Shown in pieces: positions 44,145-52,524 of a stretch of DNA of 64,000 nt. Position numbers and translations under genes: made by a program. Positions within the stretch are counted from its first letter, which is position 1. Each line of letters opens with the position of its first letter. This DNA comes from Bradyrhizobium sp. MOS003 (GTDB lineage: Bacteria > Pseudomonadota > Alphaproteobacteria > Rhizobiales > Xanthobacteraceae), in NCBI RefSeq assembly GCF_003020125.1, contig NZ_PYFW01000012.1:62001-126000 (forward strand). Direction: 5' to 3'. A model generated the notes under the pieces. The model was not told where the DNA came from and searched no databases. It worked only from the letters and a program-made list of their open reading frames with translations.

Positions 44145-44290
44145 CCTTCTCCCCTGTGGGAGAAGGTGGCGCGAAGCGCCGGATGAGGGGTATCGTTCCG
44201 CGGAGACAACTTTCCGTGCGGAGCCAACCCCTCATCCCAGTGAGTTTGTTGCGAGCACCTCGTGGCCCTCTCCCACAAGGGGAGAGGGCA
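44145..44290. repeat. Palindromic repeat C inside the catabolic cluster
   Basis: Several inverted repeats are stacked here: CTTCTCCC(CTGT)GGGAGAAG, GGATGAGGGGT against ACCCCTCATCC, and CCCTCTCCC(ACAA)GGGGAGAGGG. It fills the gap between the DUF35 and MaoC-type genes. Such GGGGAGAGGG elements are widely scattered in alphaproteobacteria. It may cut or stabilise the transcript. Confidence 0.8.
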
Positions 44291-44340
44291 CATCAACGGG
44301 CACTGCTGCTCGCGGAGAGAGCCGGGAGGAAACCAGAAAG

Positions 44341-45201
44341 ATGTCCGCCAGATACGAAGAGCTCAAAGGCCTGAAAAGCCTTGGCCAGAAATACGCCTAC
44401 ACCGATCGCGAAGTGATGCTCTATGCCTACGGCATCGGCCTCGGCGCCGATCCGATGGATGAAAAAGAGCTCGCCTTCGTCAACGAGGGCACACTGACGC
44501 CGCGGCCGCTGAAGGTGGTGCCGACCTTCGCATCCGTCGCGGCCTGGGGCTCGGGTCCTGGCGAGATGAACCTCAACCGTGTGATGGTGGTCGACGGCGA
44601 GCGCGACATCACCTTCCACCAGCCGATGCCGGTGGCCGCGCACATCACCGCCGATTCCACCGTGGTCGAGGTCTACGACAAGGGCAAGGACAAGGGCGTC
44701 GTCATCGCGCACCAGACCGTGCTGAAGAACGAGAAGGGCGAGAAGCTGGCAACGCTGGTCGCCTCGCGCTTTGCCCGCGGCGACGGCGGCTTCGGCGGGC
44801 CGAGCCTGACCCAGCCCGATCCGCACAAGATCCCGTCGCGCGCACCCGACAAGACCATCGACATCGCCACGCGTCCCGACCAGGCGTTGGTCTATCGCCT
44901 GTGCGGCGACCGCAACCCGCTGCACTCCGATCCCGAGTTCGCCAAAAAAGCCGGCTTCCCGCGTCCGATCCTGCACGGCATGTGCACCTACGGCATCACC
45001 TGCCGCGGCGTGCTGCAGACCTATGCCGATTACGATGCGAGCGCCTTCCGCCAGCACGTCGCGCGGTTCTCCTCGCCGGTCTATCCCGGCGAGACCGTGA
45101 CCATGGACCTCTGGAAGGACGGCAACGTGATCTCGTTCGAAGCCAAGGTGAAATCGCGCGAGGTTACGGTGATCAAGAACGGCAAGACCGTGCTGGGTTA
45201 G
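44341..45201 (+). CDS. MaoC-family double-hotdog enoyl-CoA hydratase
   Basis: The 286-residue protein has two hotdog domains. The second has the hydratase-2 motif GDRNPLHSDPEFAKKAGFPR followed by PILHGMCTYG, with catalytic Asp and His near residues 190 and 195. It hydrates trans-2-enoyl-CoA to the (R)-3-hydroxyacyl-CoA. A GGGAGGAAACC sequence precedes ATG 44341. It follows the DUF35 gene across palindromic repeat C. Confidence 0.92.
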   Translation: MSARYEELKGLKSLGQKYAYTDREVMLYAYGIGLGADPMDEKELAFVNEGTLTPRPLKVVPTFASVAAWGSGPGEMNLNRVMVVDGERDITFHQPMPVAAHITADSTVVEVYDKGKDKGVVIAHQTVLKNEKGEKLATLVASRFARGDGGFGGPSLTQPDPHKIPSRAPDKTIDIATRPDQALVYRLCGDRNPLHSDPEFAKKAGFPRPILHGMCTYGITCRGVLQTYADYDASAFRQHVARFSSPVYPGETVTMDLWKDGNVISFEAKVKSREVTVIKNGKTVLG

Positions 45202-45207
45202 GCCAGT

Positions 45208-45339
45208 CTCGTGCCCCGGACGCAGCGCAGCGCTTCTTCAGCGGTGCGCTGCAGAGCCGGGGCCCAAGGGCCGTAGCAAAGAACTGGGTCCCGGCTCTGC
45301 GGAGCGGCACTTCGCGCCGCACCGCGTCCGGGACACGAG
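45208..45339. repeat. Palindromic intergenic repeat A, copy 2
   Basis: The ends CTCGTGCCCCGGACGC (45208-45223) and GCGTCCGGGACACGAG (45324-45339) form an imperfect inverted repeat with one mismatch. Inner arms GCAGAGCCGGGGCCC and GGGTCCCGGCTCTGC also pair. Copy 1 is at 25432-25565. It separates the MaoC-type and SDR genes of the catabolic cluster. Confidence 0.9.
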
Positions 45340-45368
45340 AGAACAAAAGCAATCAGGGAGAAGCCACC

Positions 45369-46247
45369 ATGGGATTACTCGATGGCAAGGTTGCGCTGAT
45401 CACCGGCGCAGGCGGCGGGCTCGGTGAGGCCTACGCAAAGCTGTTCGCGCGGGAAGGGGCTTCCGTTGTCGTCAACGATCTCGGTGGCCCCCGTGACGGC
45501 TCCGGCGCCGACAAATCGATGGCCCAGCAGGTCGTGGACGCGATCACGGCCGAGGGCGGCAAGGCGGTCGCCAACGGCGCCGACATCTCCACCATGGAGG
45601 GCGGCCAGTCGGTGTTCGACGACGCCATCAAGCATTTCGGCCGTGCCGACATCCTCGTCAACAATGCCGGCATTTTGCGTGACCAGACCTTCGCCAAGGC
45701 TAGCGAGGCCGATTGGGACAAGGTCATCAAGGTGCATCTGAAGGGCACCTTTTGTTGCACCATGCCGGTGTTTCGCTGGATGCGGGAAAATGGCGGCGGG
45801 GTCATCGTCAACACCTCCTCGACCTCGGGCCTGATCGGCAATTTCGGCCAGTCCAATTACGGCGCGGCCAAGGGCGGCATCTGGGGCCTGTCCAACGTGC
45901 TGGCGATCGAGGGCCGCAAGTACAACATCCGGATCTGGACCCTGGCCCCTGGCGCCCTGACCCGCATGACCGCAGACCTGCCCCGCTATAAGGAGAACCC
46001 CGGCGCGGCGCTGGGGCCGGACGGCATCGCGCCGGCCGTGCTATACATGGTCAGCGACTTGTCGGGCGACCAGACCGGCAAGGTGCTGGGCGTGTCCGGG
46101 CCCCGCGGCGTGCGCGAGATGCGGATGATGGAAATGGAAGGCTGGAAACCGCCGCACACGGGCTGGAACGCCCGGGACATCGCCGATCACGCCAAGGAGA
46201 TCTTTTTCTCCGAGGAGCAGATCAAGATGGGCGCGCGGCGGTTTTAG
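45369..46247 (+). CDS. SDR, (R)-3-hydroxyacyl-CoA dehydrogenase-like (17beta-HSD4 type)
   Basis: The 292-residue SDR has the cofactor motif TGAGGGLGEAYAKLFAREGA, VVNDLGGPRDGSGADKS, NNAGILRDQTF, Ser in TSSTSGLIGNFGQSNY, and YGAAKGG. This is characteristic of the hydroxyacyl-CoA dehydrogenase of MFE-2/17beta-HSD4. It follows the MaoC hydratase, so together they would perform hydration and dehydrogenation of one beta-oxidation round. AGGGAG precedes ATG 45369. Confidence 0.9.
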   Translation: MGLLDGKVALITGAGGGLGEAYAKLFAREGASVVVNDLGGPRDGSGADKSMAQQVVDAITAEGGKAVANGADISTMEGGQSVFDDAIKHFGRADILVNNAGILRDQTFAKASEADWDKVIKVHLKGTFCCTMPVFRWMRENGGGVIVNTSSTSGLIGNFGQSNYGAAKGGIWGLSNVLAIEGRKYNIRIWTLAPGALTRMTADLPRYKENPGAALGPDGIAPAVLYMVSDLSGDQTGKVLGVSGPRGVREMRMMEMEGWKPPHTGWNARDIADHAKEIFFSEEQIKMGARRF

Positions 46248-46275
46248 CCATCGACAGAGAGAAACAAGGACCACG

Positions 46276-47229
46276 ATGAAACTCACCGCCGACGCCAAGG
46301 GCACCTTCGCAATCGCGCCGACGCCGTTCCACGACGACGGCCGGATCGACGAGCGCTCGATCGACCGCCTGACCGATTTCTACGAAGAGGTGGGCTGCGA
46401 CGGCGTCACGGTGCTGGGCATCCTCGGCGAGGCGCCGAAGCTCGATGCCACTGAAGCCGAGCAGGTCGCGGTCCGCTTCGTCAAGCGCGCGAAGAAAATG
46501 CAGGTGATCGTCGGCGTCTCCGCGCCGGGCTTTGCCACCATGCGCTCGCTGGCCAAGGCCTCGATGGACGCGGGTGCTGCCGGCGTGATGATCGCGCCGC
46601 CGCCAAGCCTGCGTACCGACGACCAGATCGTCGGCTATTTCAAGCAGGCGGCCGAGGCGATCGGCCCCGACATTCCCTGGGTGCTGCAGGATTACCCGCT
46701 GACGCTCACGGTGGTGTTCACCCCCGCCGTGATCCGCAAGATCGTCATGGACAATCCGAACTGCGTGATGCTCAAGCACGAGGATTGGCCGGGTCTGGAG
46801 AAGATCACGACCCTGCGCGGCTTCCAGAAGGACGGCTCGCTCCGTCCGCTCTCGATCCTCTGCGGCAATGGCGGCACGTTCCTGGACTTCGAGATGGAGC
46901 GCGGCGCCGACGGCGCCATGACCGGCTACGCCTTCCCGGAGCTTCTGATCGACGTCGTGAACCTCTCCAAGGCCGGCAAGCGGGACGCCGCGCATGATCT
47001 TTTCGACGCGCATCTGCCGCTGATCCGTTACGAGCAGCAGCCCGGTGTCGGCCTGACCATCCGCAAATACGTGCTGCAGAAGCGCGGTATCATCGCCTCC
47101 AGCGCCCAGCGCAAGCCGGGCGCGACCATCACGGCGACGGCGAAGGCGGAGGTCGAGTACCTGCTGTCGCGCGTTGCCCGGGTCGACAAGCGCGCCAATC
47201 TCGGCCCGCAATCCAGCGCCGCAGGTTAG
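46276..47229 (+). CDS. Dihydrodipicolinate synthase (DapA) family protein
   Basis: The 317-residue class I aldolase-family TIM barrel has the Tyr region WVLQDYPLT and the Schiff-base Lys in CVMLKHEDWPG. It also has TVLGILGEAPKL in place of the DapA GTTGE motif. This points to a pyruvate-type aldolase or lyase, such as 2-keto acid aldolase, rather than lysine synthesis. It sits between an acyl-CoA SDR and a NUDIX gene, consistent with aldol cleavage in the same pathway. Confidence 0.87.
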   Translation: MKLTADAKGTFAIAPTPFHDDGRIDERSIDRLTDFYEEVGCDGVTVLGILGEAPKLDATEAEQVAVRFVKRAKKMQVIVGVSAPGFATMRSLAKASMDAGAAGVMIAPPPSLRTDDQIVGYFKQAAEAIGPDIPWVLQDYPLTLTVVFTPAVIRKIVMDNPNCVMLKHEDWPGLEKITTLRGFQKDGSLRPLSILCGNGGTFLDFEMERGADGAMTGYAFPELLIDVVNLSKAGKRDAAHDLFDAHLPLIRYEQQPGVGLTIRKYVLQKRGIIASSAQRKPGATITATAKAEVEYLLSRVARVDKRANLGPQSSAAG

Positions 47230-47233
47230 TTGA

Positions 47234-48028
47234 ATGGCCGAGACATCAGCATCACGCCCGGCCTCGACGATCCTACTGCTGCGCGACGGCGGCAAGGAGA
47301 TTGAGGTCTTCATGATGGTCCGCCATCATCAGATCGAGTTCAACTCGGGCGCGCTGGTGTTTCCCGGCGGCAGCGTCGATGCCGGCGACAACGAGATCGT
47401 CGCGCGCGCCGACCTCTATTCGGGCGGCGAGGGCCTCAGCGAGGCGGATCGTGGTTTTCGCATCGCCGCGATTCGCGAGACCTTCGAGGAGAGCGGCATC
47501 CTGCTGGCGCGCGCGAAGGGGACGGGCACGCCTGTTGATGCCAGGCGTGCCGGCGAGCTTGCAGATCGCCATCGCATCGCGCTCAACGAGCACAAGATCA
47601 GCTTCCTGAAAATTCTCGATGACAACGGCCTCCAGCTCGCGCTCGATACACTCGTGCCCTACGCGCACTGGATCACGCCGGAAGGCATGCCCAAACGCTT
47701 CGACACCTGGTTCTTCCTCGCCGCGGCGCCGCCCGATCAGCTCGGCGCCCATGATGGCCGAGAGTCCACCGACTCGATCTGGGTCTCGCCGCGCGAGGCC
47801 GTGGAGGGCGGCGAGAGCGGCCGCTTCAAATTGCCGTTCCCGACCACGCGCAATCTGATCCGCCTTGCCAAGCAGGGGAGCGTGAGCGCCGCGCTGGACC
47901 ATGCCAAGGGCCTGTCGATCGTCACGGTGATGCCCATCATGACCAAGACCGAAACCGGCCGCCAGCTGCGCATCCCCCGCGAGGCCGGCTATGACGGCGA
48001 GGTTTTCGAGGTCGGGGCTGTGGGTTAG
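47234..48028 (+). CDS. NUDIX hydrolase (acyl-CoA diphosphatase/NUDT19-like)
   Basis: The 264-residue protein starts 4 bases after the DapA-family stop. It has a NUDIX box (GGSVDAGD at the start and RETFEESGILLAR in the helix) and a long C-terminal part. The N-terminal MVRHHQIEFNSGALVFPGG is typical of NUDT19-like CoA or acyl-CoA diphosphatases. In this setting it could trim unproductive acyl-CoA products. Confidence 0.85.
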   Translation: MAETSASRPASTILLLRDGGKEIEVFMMVRHHQIEFNSGALVFPGGSVDAGDNEIVARADLYSGGEGLSEADRGFRIAAIRETFEESGILLARAKGTGTPVDARRAGELADRHRIALNEHKISFLKILDDNGLQLALDTLVPYAHWITPEGMPKRFDTWFFLAAAPPDQLGAHDGRESTDSIWVSPREAVEGGESGRFKLPFPTTRNLIRLAKQGSVSAALDHAKGLSIVTVMPIMTKTETGRQLRIPREAGYDGEVFEVGAVG

Positions 48029-48107
48029 GACACTTCGATACGCGACGAACTGTCTACGAGCACAGGCGCGCTAGGCTCGGTCCCTGAAACGGGACGGAGC
48101 GTGCGAA

Positions 48108-49022
48108 ATGGACAGCCGGCAGAATACCAACATCGCCGTCGAGCTGGCGCTCCTCGCCGCCCTCGCAACGCTCTGGGGCGGCTCATACACCTTCATCAAG
48201 CTCGGCGTCGCCACCATTCCGCCGATCACGCTCATCGCGGCGCGGACGACGATCGCGGGCCTCCTGTTGCTCGTCGTGATGTGGGCGCGCGGCATCAGGA
48301 TGCCCACGGACGCAGCGACCTGGCAGCGCTTCGCCTTCCAGGCCGTGCTCAACAGCGTCATCCCGTGGACGCTGATCGCCTGGGGCGAGCGCCATGTCGA
48401 CGCCGCGCTCGCCACCATCCTCAACTCGGCGGGGCCGATCTTCACCTTCCTGCTCACGGCCGTCGTCACCCGCCACGAGGTAACGAGCCCGCGAAAGCTG
48501 TTCGGCGTGGTTGCCGGCATGGTCGGCATCCTGCTGATTGTCGGTGTCGATGCCTTCCAAGACATCGGTAGCGGCCTCCTTGCGGAGGCGGCCATCGTCG
48601 CCGCCACGATCTGCTATGCCTGCGCCGCGATCTTCGGCCGCAGCTTCAAAGGCCTCGATCCGATGGCGCCCGCGGCCGGCTCGCTGCTGGCAGGGGCGGC
48701 GGTCCTGATCCCGGCCTCGCTCGTGGTCGAGCAGCCCTGGACGCTGTCGCCGTCGCAAAGTTCAGTGCTGGCGCTGCTGGCGCTGGCCGTGTTCTCGACC
48801 GCCGCGGCATTTGCGATCTACTTCCGCCTGATCCAGACCCTGGGCTCGGTCGGTACCACTGCGCAGGCCTATCTGCGGGTGCCGATCGGGGTCGCCATCA
48901 GCGTCGCCTTCCTCGGCGAGAGCCTGAGCCGGACCGCCTGGATCGGGCTTGCCTGCGTCGTCCTCGGCGTCGCGGCCATGACGATTCCGGCCCGGCGGCA
49001 GGCAAGCTTCAAACCGTCATAG
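48108..49022 (+). CDS. EamA/DMT-family transporter
   Basis: The 304-residue protein has ten hydrophobic helices in two EamA repeats (ALATLWGGSYTFIKLGVATI, LARYTITCYA-like second half near AAIFGRSFKGLDPMAPAAGS). It opens MDSRQNTNIAVE. It likely exports a small metabolite or amino acid. It follows the NUDIX gene by 79 bases and could carry the catabolic cluster's product or substrate, which is speculation. Confidence 0.87.
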   Translation: MDSRQNTNIAVELALLAALATLWGGSYTFIKLGVATIPPITLIAARTTIAGLLLLVVMWARGIRMPTDAATWQRFAFQAVLNSVIPWTLIAWGERHVDAALATILNSAGPIFTFLLTAVVTRHEVTSPRKLFGVVAGMVGILLIVGVDAFQDIGSGLLAEAAIVAATICYACAAIFGRSFKGLDPMAPAAGSLLAGAAVLIPASLVVEQPWTLSPSQSSVLALLALAVFSTAAAFAIYFRLIQTLGSVGTTAQAYLRVPIGVAISVAFLGESLSRTAWIGLACVVLGVAAMTIPARRQASFKPS

Positions 49023-49088
49023 ATCGGGGAAGGGGCTCCGAGGCGCAATATTAAGGATAATCGGCTGCCCGAGGCATGTTTCCCCGGG

Positions 49089-51827
49089 GTGGCAATACGT
49101 CGTATATTGGGCCTCCAATATCCCGATCCTCACAGCCCAAAGTCCGCCGAATTGACGCCGACCCCTGAGAAAAAGCGAACATTCTCGCTCTCCATCGGCC
49201 AGCTCACTTTCGGCAGCTTCCTGTTGGTGCTGGCCGTGATCATCGTCACGTCGACCGCGAGCGTGATCGCGATCCGGCACATCGATACGACCTTCGCCGA
49301 GTTGCAGCGGCTCCAGAGCGTCGGCGACCTCGCCGAGGACATCGATCGCCGCATGAACGAGTTGCGGCTTGCCGCGCGCGACTTCGTAACCGATCCCGGT
49401 GCCGGCATCCAGTTCAAGCAGGTGGGTGAGGCGGCCTCGACGCTCAGCGACATCCTGAAGAAGACCCGCATCGAGCTCGCGCCCGAGCAGCAGGACATGA
49501 TCGACGGGGTCACCGAGCGGCTCGCGACCTATCGCAACGGCCTGGAGCGGATCTCGACCCTGATCGATCGCCGCGCCCAGCTGCTCGCCGGCCTGCCGCC
49601 GCTGCGCGACCAGTTCGATCTGGCCGTCGCCGGCACCGCCGACCGTGAGCTGGCCTCGCGCCTGTCGGAGGCACAGAGCCGGATCGCGCTCGGGCTGCTC
49701 GCGCGCAACCCGTCCGCGGCGGAGCAGGCCGCGCAGACCATGCGGGCCCTGAACATCGGCGATGCCGGGCTGAGATCGGCGGTGAACGGTTACGCCGAGG
49801 CCATCATGGCCGTGGCCGTTCGCGAGCGGCAGATTGCCGACATCGACCGCGAGGTGCTGGGGACCGAGGGCCGGCTGATCGGCCGCGTCACCGAATTGCT
49901 GCGCGAGGTCAGCGACCGGCGCGGCCACGTGCTGTCGCGCGATTTTGCGCGGACGCTGACGGAAGCGCGATGGCAGAGCATCGTGCTCGGCAGCATCGGC
50001 GTGCTGATCGGCATCGGCGCTGCGTTGTTCGTGGTGCGCAGGACGGTGCGTCCGCTCGCTCAGATCGCACGCTCGATTCGCGCGCTTGCGGCGGGCCGGA
50101 AGGACACCTCGATCCCGTCCGCCGACCTCGACAACGAGATCGGCGACATCGCCCGCGCCGCCGAAGTATTCCGCCGCGCGCTCGAGGAGGCCGACACGGC
50201 GCGCGAAGCCGCGGTCCGCGCGCTCACCGAGCAGCGCCTCGCCGAGGAGAGCTACCGGAAACTGTTCGAGGGCTCGGTCGACGGCATCTACGTCACCACA
50301 CCGGCCGGCGACCTCCTCAACGCCAATCCCGCGCTGGCGCGGATGATGGGTTATGACAGCCCGCAGCAGCTGATCGACAGCATCAATGACATCGCCCATA
50401 CGATTTACGTCCATCCCGAGGCACGCGTCGAATACCAGCGCCTGATGACGCGCGACGGCATGGTGCGCGAATTCGAGTACCAGGTGCGCCAGCGCAGCGG
50501 CAACGTCTTGTGGCTTTCCGACAGCGCCACGGGCGTCCGTGACGAGACGGGCAACATCGTGCGCTACGAGGGAACGCTGCGCGACATCACCGACCAGAAG
50601 CGGGCGGAGGACGCCATCGCCGAAGGCCGGCGCCTGCTCCAGCAGGTCATCGACACCGTGCCCGCGGTCATCAACGTCAAGGACCGCGACCTGCGCTACG
50701 TGCTGATGAACCGCTACATGGCCGGCATCTTCGGCATCGAGCCCGGCGACGCGCTCGGCCGCACCACCGCCGACCTGATGTCGCGCTACGGCGCGGCCAA
50801 GACCGACGAGAACGACAAACGCGTGCTCAATCTCCGCAGGGGCCTCGGCTTCTACGAGGAGGAGTACAAGGATTCCTCCGGCAACATGCGGCAATGGCTG
50901 GTCAACAAGCTGCCGCTGCTCGATGCCGAGGGTGAGATCGAGCGGATCGTCACCGTGGCGCTCGATATCGGCGAGCGCAAGCGTGGCGAGCAGGAGATGC
51001 GCAAGGCCAAGGAATCCGCCGAGACTGCGCTGCGCAATCTGCGCGAGACCCAGGCCTCGCTGATCGAGGCCGAGAAGCTCGCCGCGCTCGGGCGCCTCGT
51101 CGCCGGCGTCGCGCACGAGGTCAACAATCCCGTCGGCATCAGCCTCACGGTCGCCTCCGCGCTGGAGCGCAAGACGGCGCTTTTCACTGCCGAGGTCGAG
51201 CGCGGCGAGCTGCGCCGCTCCACGCTCAACGACTTCCTCAACACCAGCCGCGACGCTTCCTCTCAGCTTGTCTCCAACCTCAACCGCGCCGCCGAGCTGA
51301 TTCAGTCGTTCAAGCAGGTCGCCGCCGACCGCAACTACTCCGACCAGCGTACATTCGATCTCGGCGACCTCACCGAGCAGGTGGTGATGAGTCTGCGACC
51401 GGGCTTGCGCAAGCACAATCTGACGCTCAACGTCGAGTGCCAGCCCGATCTGACCATGAATAGCTATCCGGGCCCGTACGGCCAGGTGCTGACCAATCTG
51501 TTTCTCAATTCGGTGGCGCATGCCTTCCCGGACGGCCGACCGGGAACCATCGACATCCAGGTGCGGGAGTCCGGCAAGGACAATGTCGAGATCCTTTTCG
51601 CAGACAATGGCTGCGGCATGTCGCTCGACGTCCGCCGCCGTGCCTTCGATCCGTTCTTCACGACGCGGCGCGACCAGGGCGGCACGGGTCTTGGTTTGCA
51701 CATCGTCTACAGCATCGTCACGAACCGGCTCGGAGGGCGGCTCGATCTCGATTCCGAACCAGGCAGCGGCACCCGCATCCAGATCATCCTGCCGCGCACG
51801 GCGCCGCTGGAGCAGGCCGCGGAATAA
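49089..51827 (+). CDS. Orphan membrane PAS sensor histidine kinase
   Basis: The 912-residue kinase starts with GTG 49089 (no in-frame ATG upstream of the first membrane segment). Order: membrane helix near residues 37-60, a long periplasmic helical region, a second helix near 290-315, HAMP, two PAS/PAC units (near 390-500 and 510-635), then a HisKA region with His676 (LVAGVAHEVNNPVG). HATPase_c motifs follow (NLFLNSVAHAFPDG, FADNGCGMS, GGTGLGLHIVYSIV). No response regulator lies next to it. Its ligand is unknown. Confidence 0.9.
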   Translation: MAIRRILGLQYPDPHSPKSAELTPTPEKKRTFSLSIGQLTFGSFLLVLAVIIVTSTASVIAIRHIDTTFAELQRLQSVGDLAEDIDRRMNELRLAARDFVTDPGAGIQFKQVGEAASTLSDILKKTRIELAPEQQDMIDGVTERLATYRNGLERISTLIDRRAQLLAGLPPLRDQFDLAVAGTADRELASRLSEAQSRIALGLLARNPSAAEQAAQTMRALNIGDAGLRSAVNGYAEAIMAVAVRERQIADIDREVLGTEGRLIGRVTELLREVSDRRGHVLSRDFARTLTEARWQSIVLGSIGVLIGIGAALFVVRRTVRPLAQIARSIRALAAGRKDTSIPSADLDNEIGDIARAAEVFRRALEEADTAREAAVRALTEQRLAEESYRKLFEGSVDGIYVTTPAGDLLNANPALARMMGYDSPQQLIDSINDIAHTIYVHPEARVEYQRLMTRDGMVREFEYQVRQRSGNVLWLSDSATGVRDETGNIVRYEGTLRDITDQKRAEDAIAEGRRLLQQVIDTVPAVINVKDRDLRYVLMNRYMAGIFGIEPGDALGRTTADLMSRYGAAKTDENDKRVLNLRRGLGFYEEEYKDSSGNMRQWLVNKLPLLDAEGEIERIVTVALDIGERKRGEQEMRKAKESAETALRNLRETQASLIEAEKLAALGRLVAGVAHEVNNPVGISLTVASALERKTALFTAEVERGELRRSTLNDFLNTSRDASSQLVSNLNRAAELIQSFKQVAADRNYSDQRTFDLGDLTEQVVMSLRPGLRKHNLTLNVECQPDLTMNSYPGPYGQVLTNLFLNSVAHAFPDGRPGTIDIQVRESGKDNVEILFADNGCGMSLDVRRRAFDPFFTTRRDQGGTGLGLHIVYSIVTNRLGGRLDLDSEPGSGTRIQIILPRTAPLEQAAE

Positions 51828-51916
51828 GAGCGTTTTCGAGCGAAGTGGTTGCCGGCTCGCGTCAAGCAAGGATGTAGAGCGCCGTTCCGAGACCATCGGA
51901 ATGGAATCGGCTCTAG
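51828..51916 (+). repeat. Palindromic repeat D, copy 2
   Basis: GAGCGTTTTCGAGCGAAGTG, then GCTCGCGTCAAGCAAGGATG, then CCGTTCCGA(GACC)ATCGGAATGG and a final GGCTCTAG. The element matches copy 1 at 31744-31825. It begins immediately after the histidine-kinase stop TAA, and its terminal CTAG supplies the stop of the convergent GrlR-like gene. Confidence 0.85.
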
Positions 51917-52266
51917 TCGGCGTCCGCGAGCTTTTGCAGGGTCGCGCCGAAAATCTGGCTGGCCTTGCCGACCAGCGCGGTGCCGGTCATCTCGCCGCGC
52001 GTCTCCGTGAAGGTACCACTGACGCCGATGCCGACCGGGGCAGGGCCGCCGAAAAGCGGATTGTCGTCGCCTCGCGGGGAGGTATGTCGTTGCACCAGCA
52101 CTTCGCCTTTGAAGGTGTTGTTGTCCTTCACCACGTAGCTGCCGGTGTAATAGAGGTAGGCATCGCCGCCGAGAATCTTGCCGTCGCGAAAAAGAATCAC
52201 GCCGCTGCCCTTGCCGGCTCGACCATCGAGCAGGGTCACGTGAATCGAATAGAGACCGTTTTTCAT
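51913..52266 (-). CDS. GrlR-like small beta-barrel protein
   Basis: The 117-residue protein (MKNGLYSIHVTLLDGRAGKG, ILGGDAYLYYTGSYVV) resembles the calycin-like GrlR fold of the LEE regulator, including GGD and Y-x-G. It lacks the EDED surface motif needed for GrlA binding, so regulation by that mechanism is unlikely. The start at 52266 was preferred over 52290 because it begins at the conserved MxxGLYS. No type III secretion genes are nearby. Confidence 0.72.
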   Translation of the reverse strand: MKNGLYSIHVTLLDGRAGKGSGVILFRDGKILGGDAYLYYTGSYVVKDNNTFKGEVLVQRHTSPRGDDNPLFGGPAPVGIGVSGTFTETRGEMTGTALVGKASQIFGATLQKLADAD

Positions 52267-52524
52267 AACGTCCCGCGGGCCGGCCGCCATCGCCCAATGG
52301 CGTAACCGGTCCGGCTTTTATGCCAAAGCGTATCGCCTCGCGCAACGCGGCAGTTTGCCGGCGGCCACGGGAAGTTGCCGCCGCGAGCCGTAGTTGTCCC
52401 GGGCTTGTGCGTGACGCCGTCATGACGGTCTGATGATGGGCGAGGCTGATCGTCTGCGAATCAAGGTTGGCCCGCGAAATGCATGACAATTTTTGCACTG
52501 GCCGCGGAGTGCTGGAGCAAGACG

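Noticed and set aside
20426..45339. Possible CRISPR array or prophage from the repeated palindromes
   Set aside because: The copies are scattered, palindromic, unequal and lack regular spacers or nearby cas, integrase or phage genes.
49017..51896. 959-codon open frame on the minus strand opposite the histidine kinase
   Set aside because: It is an antisense shadow of GC-rich coding DNA. The sequence lacks domains, and the plus-strand kinase has full motifs.
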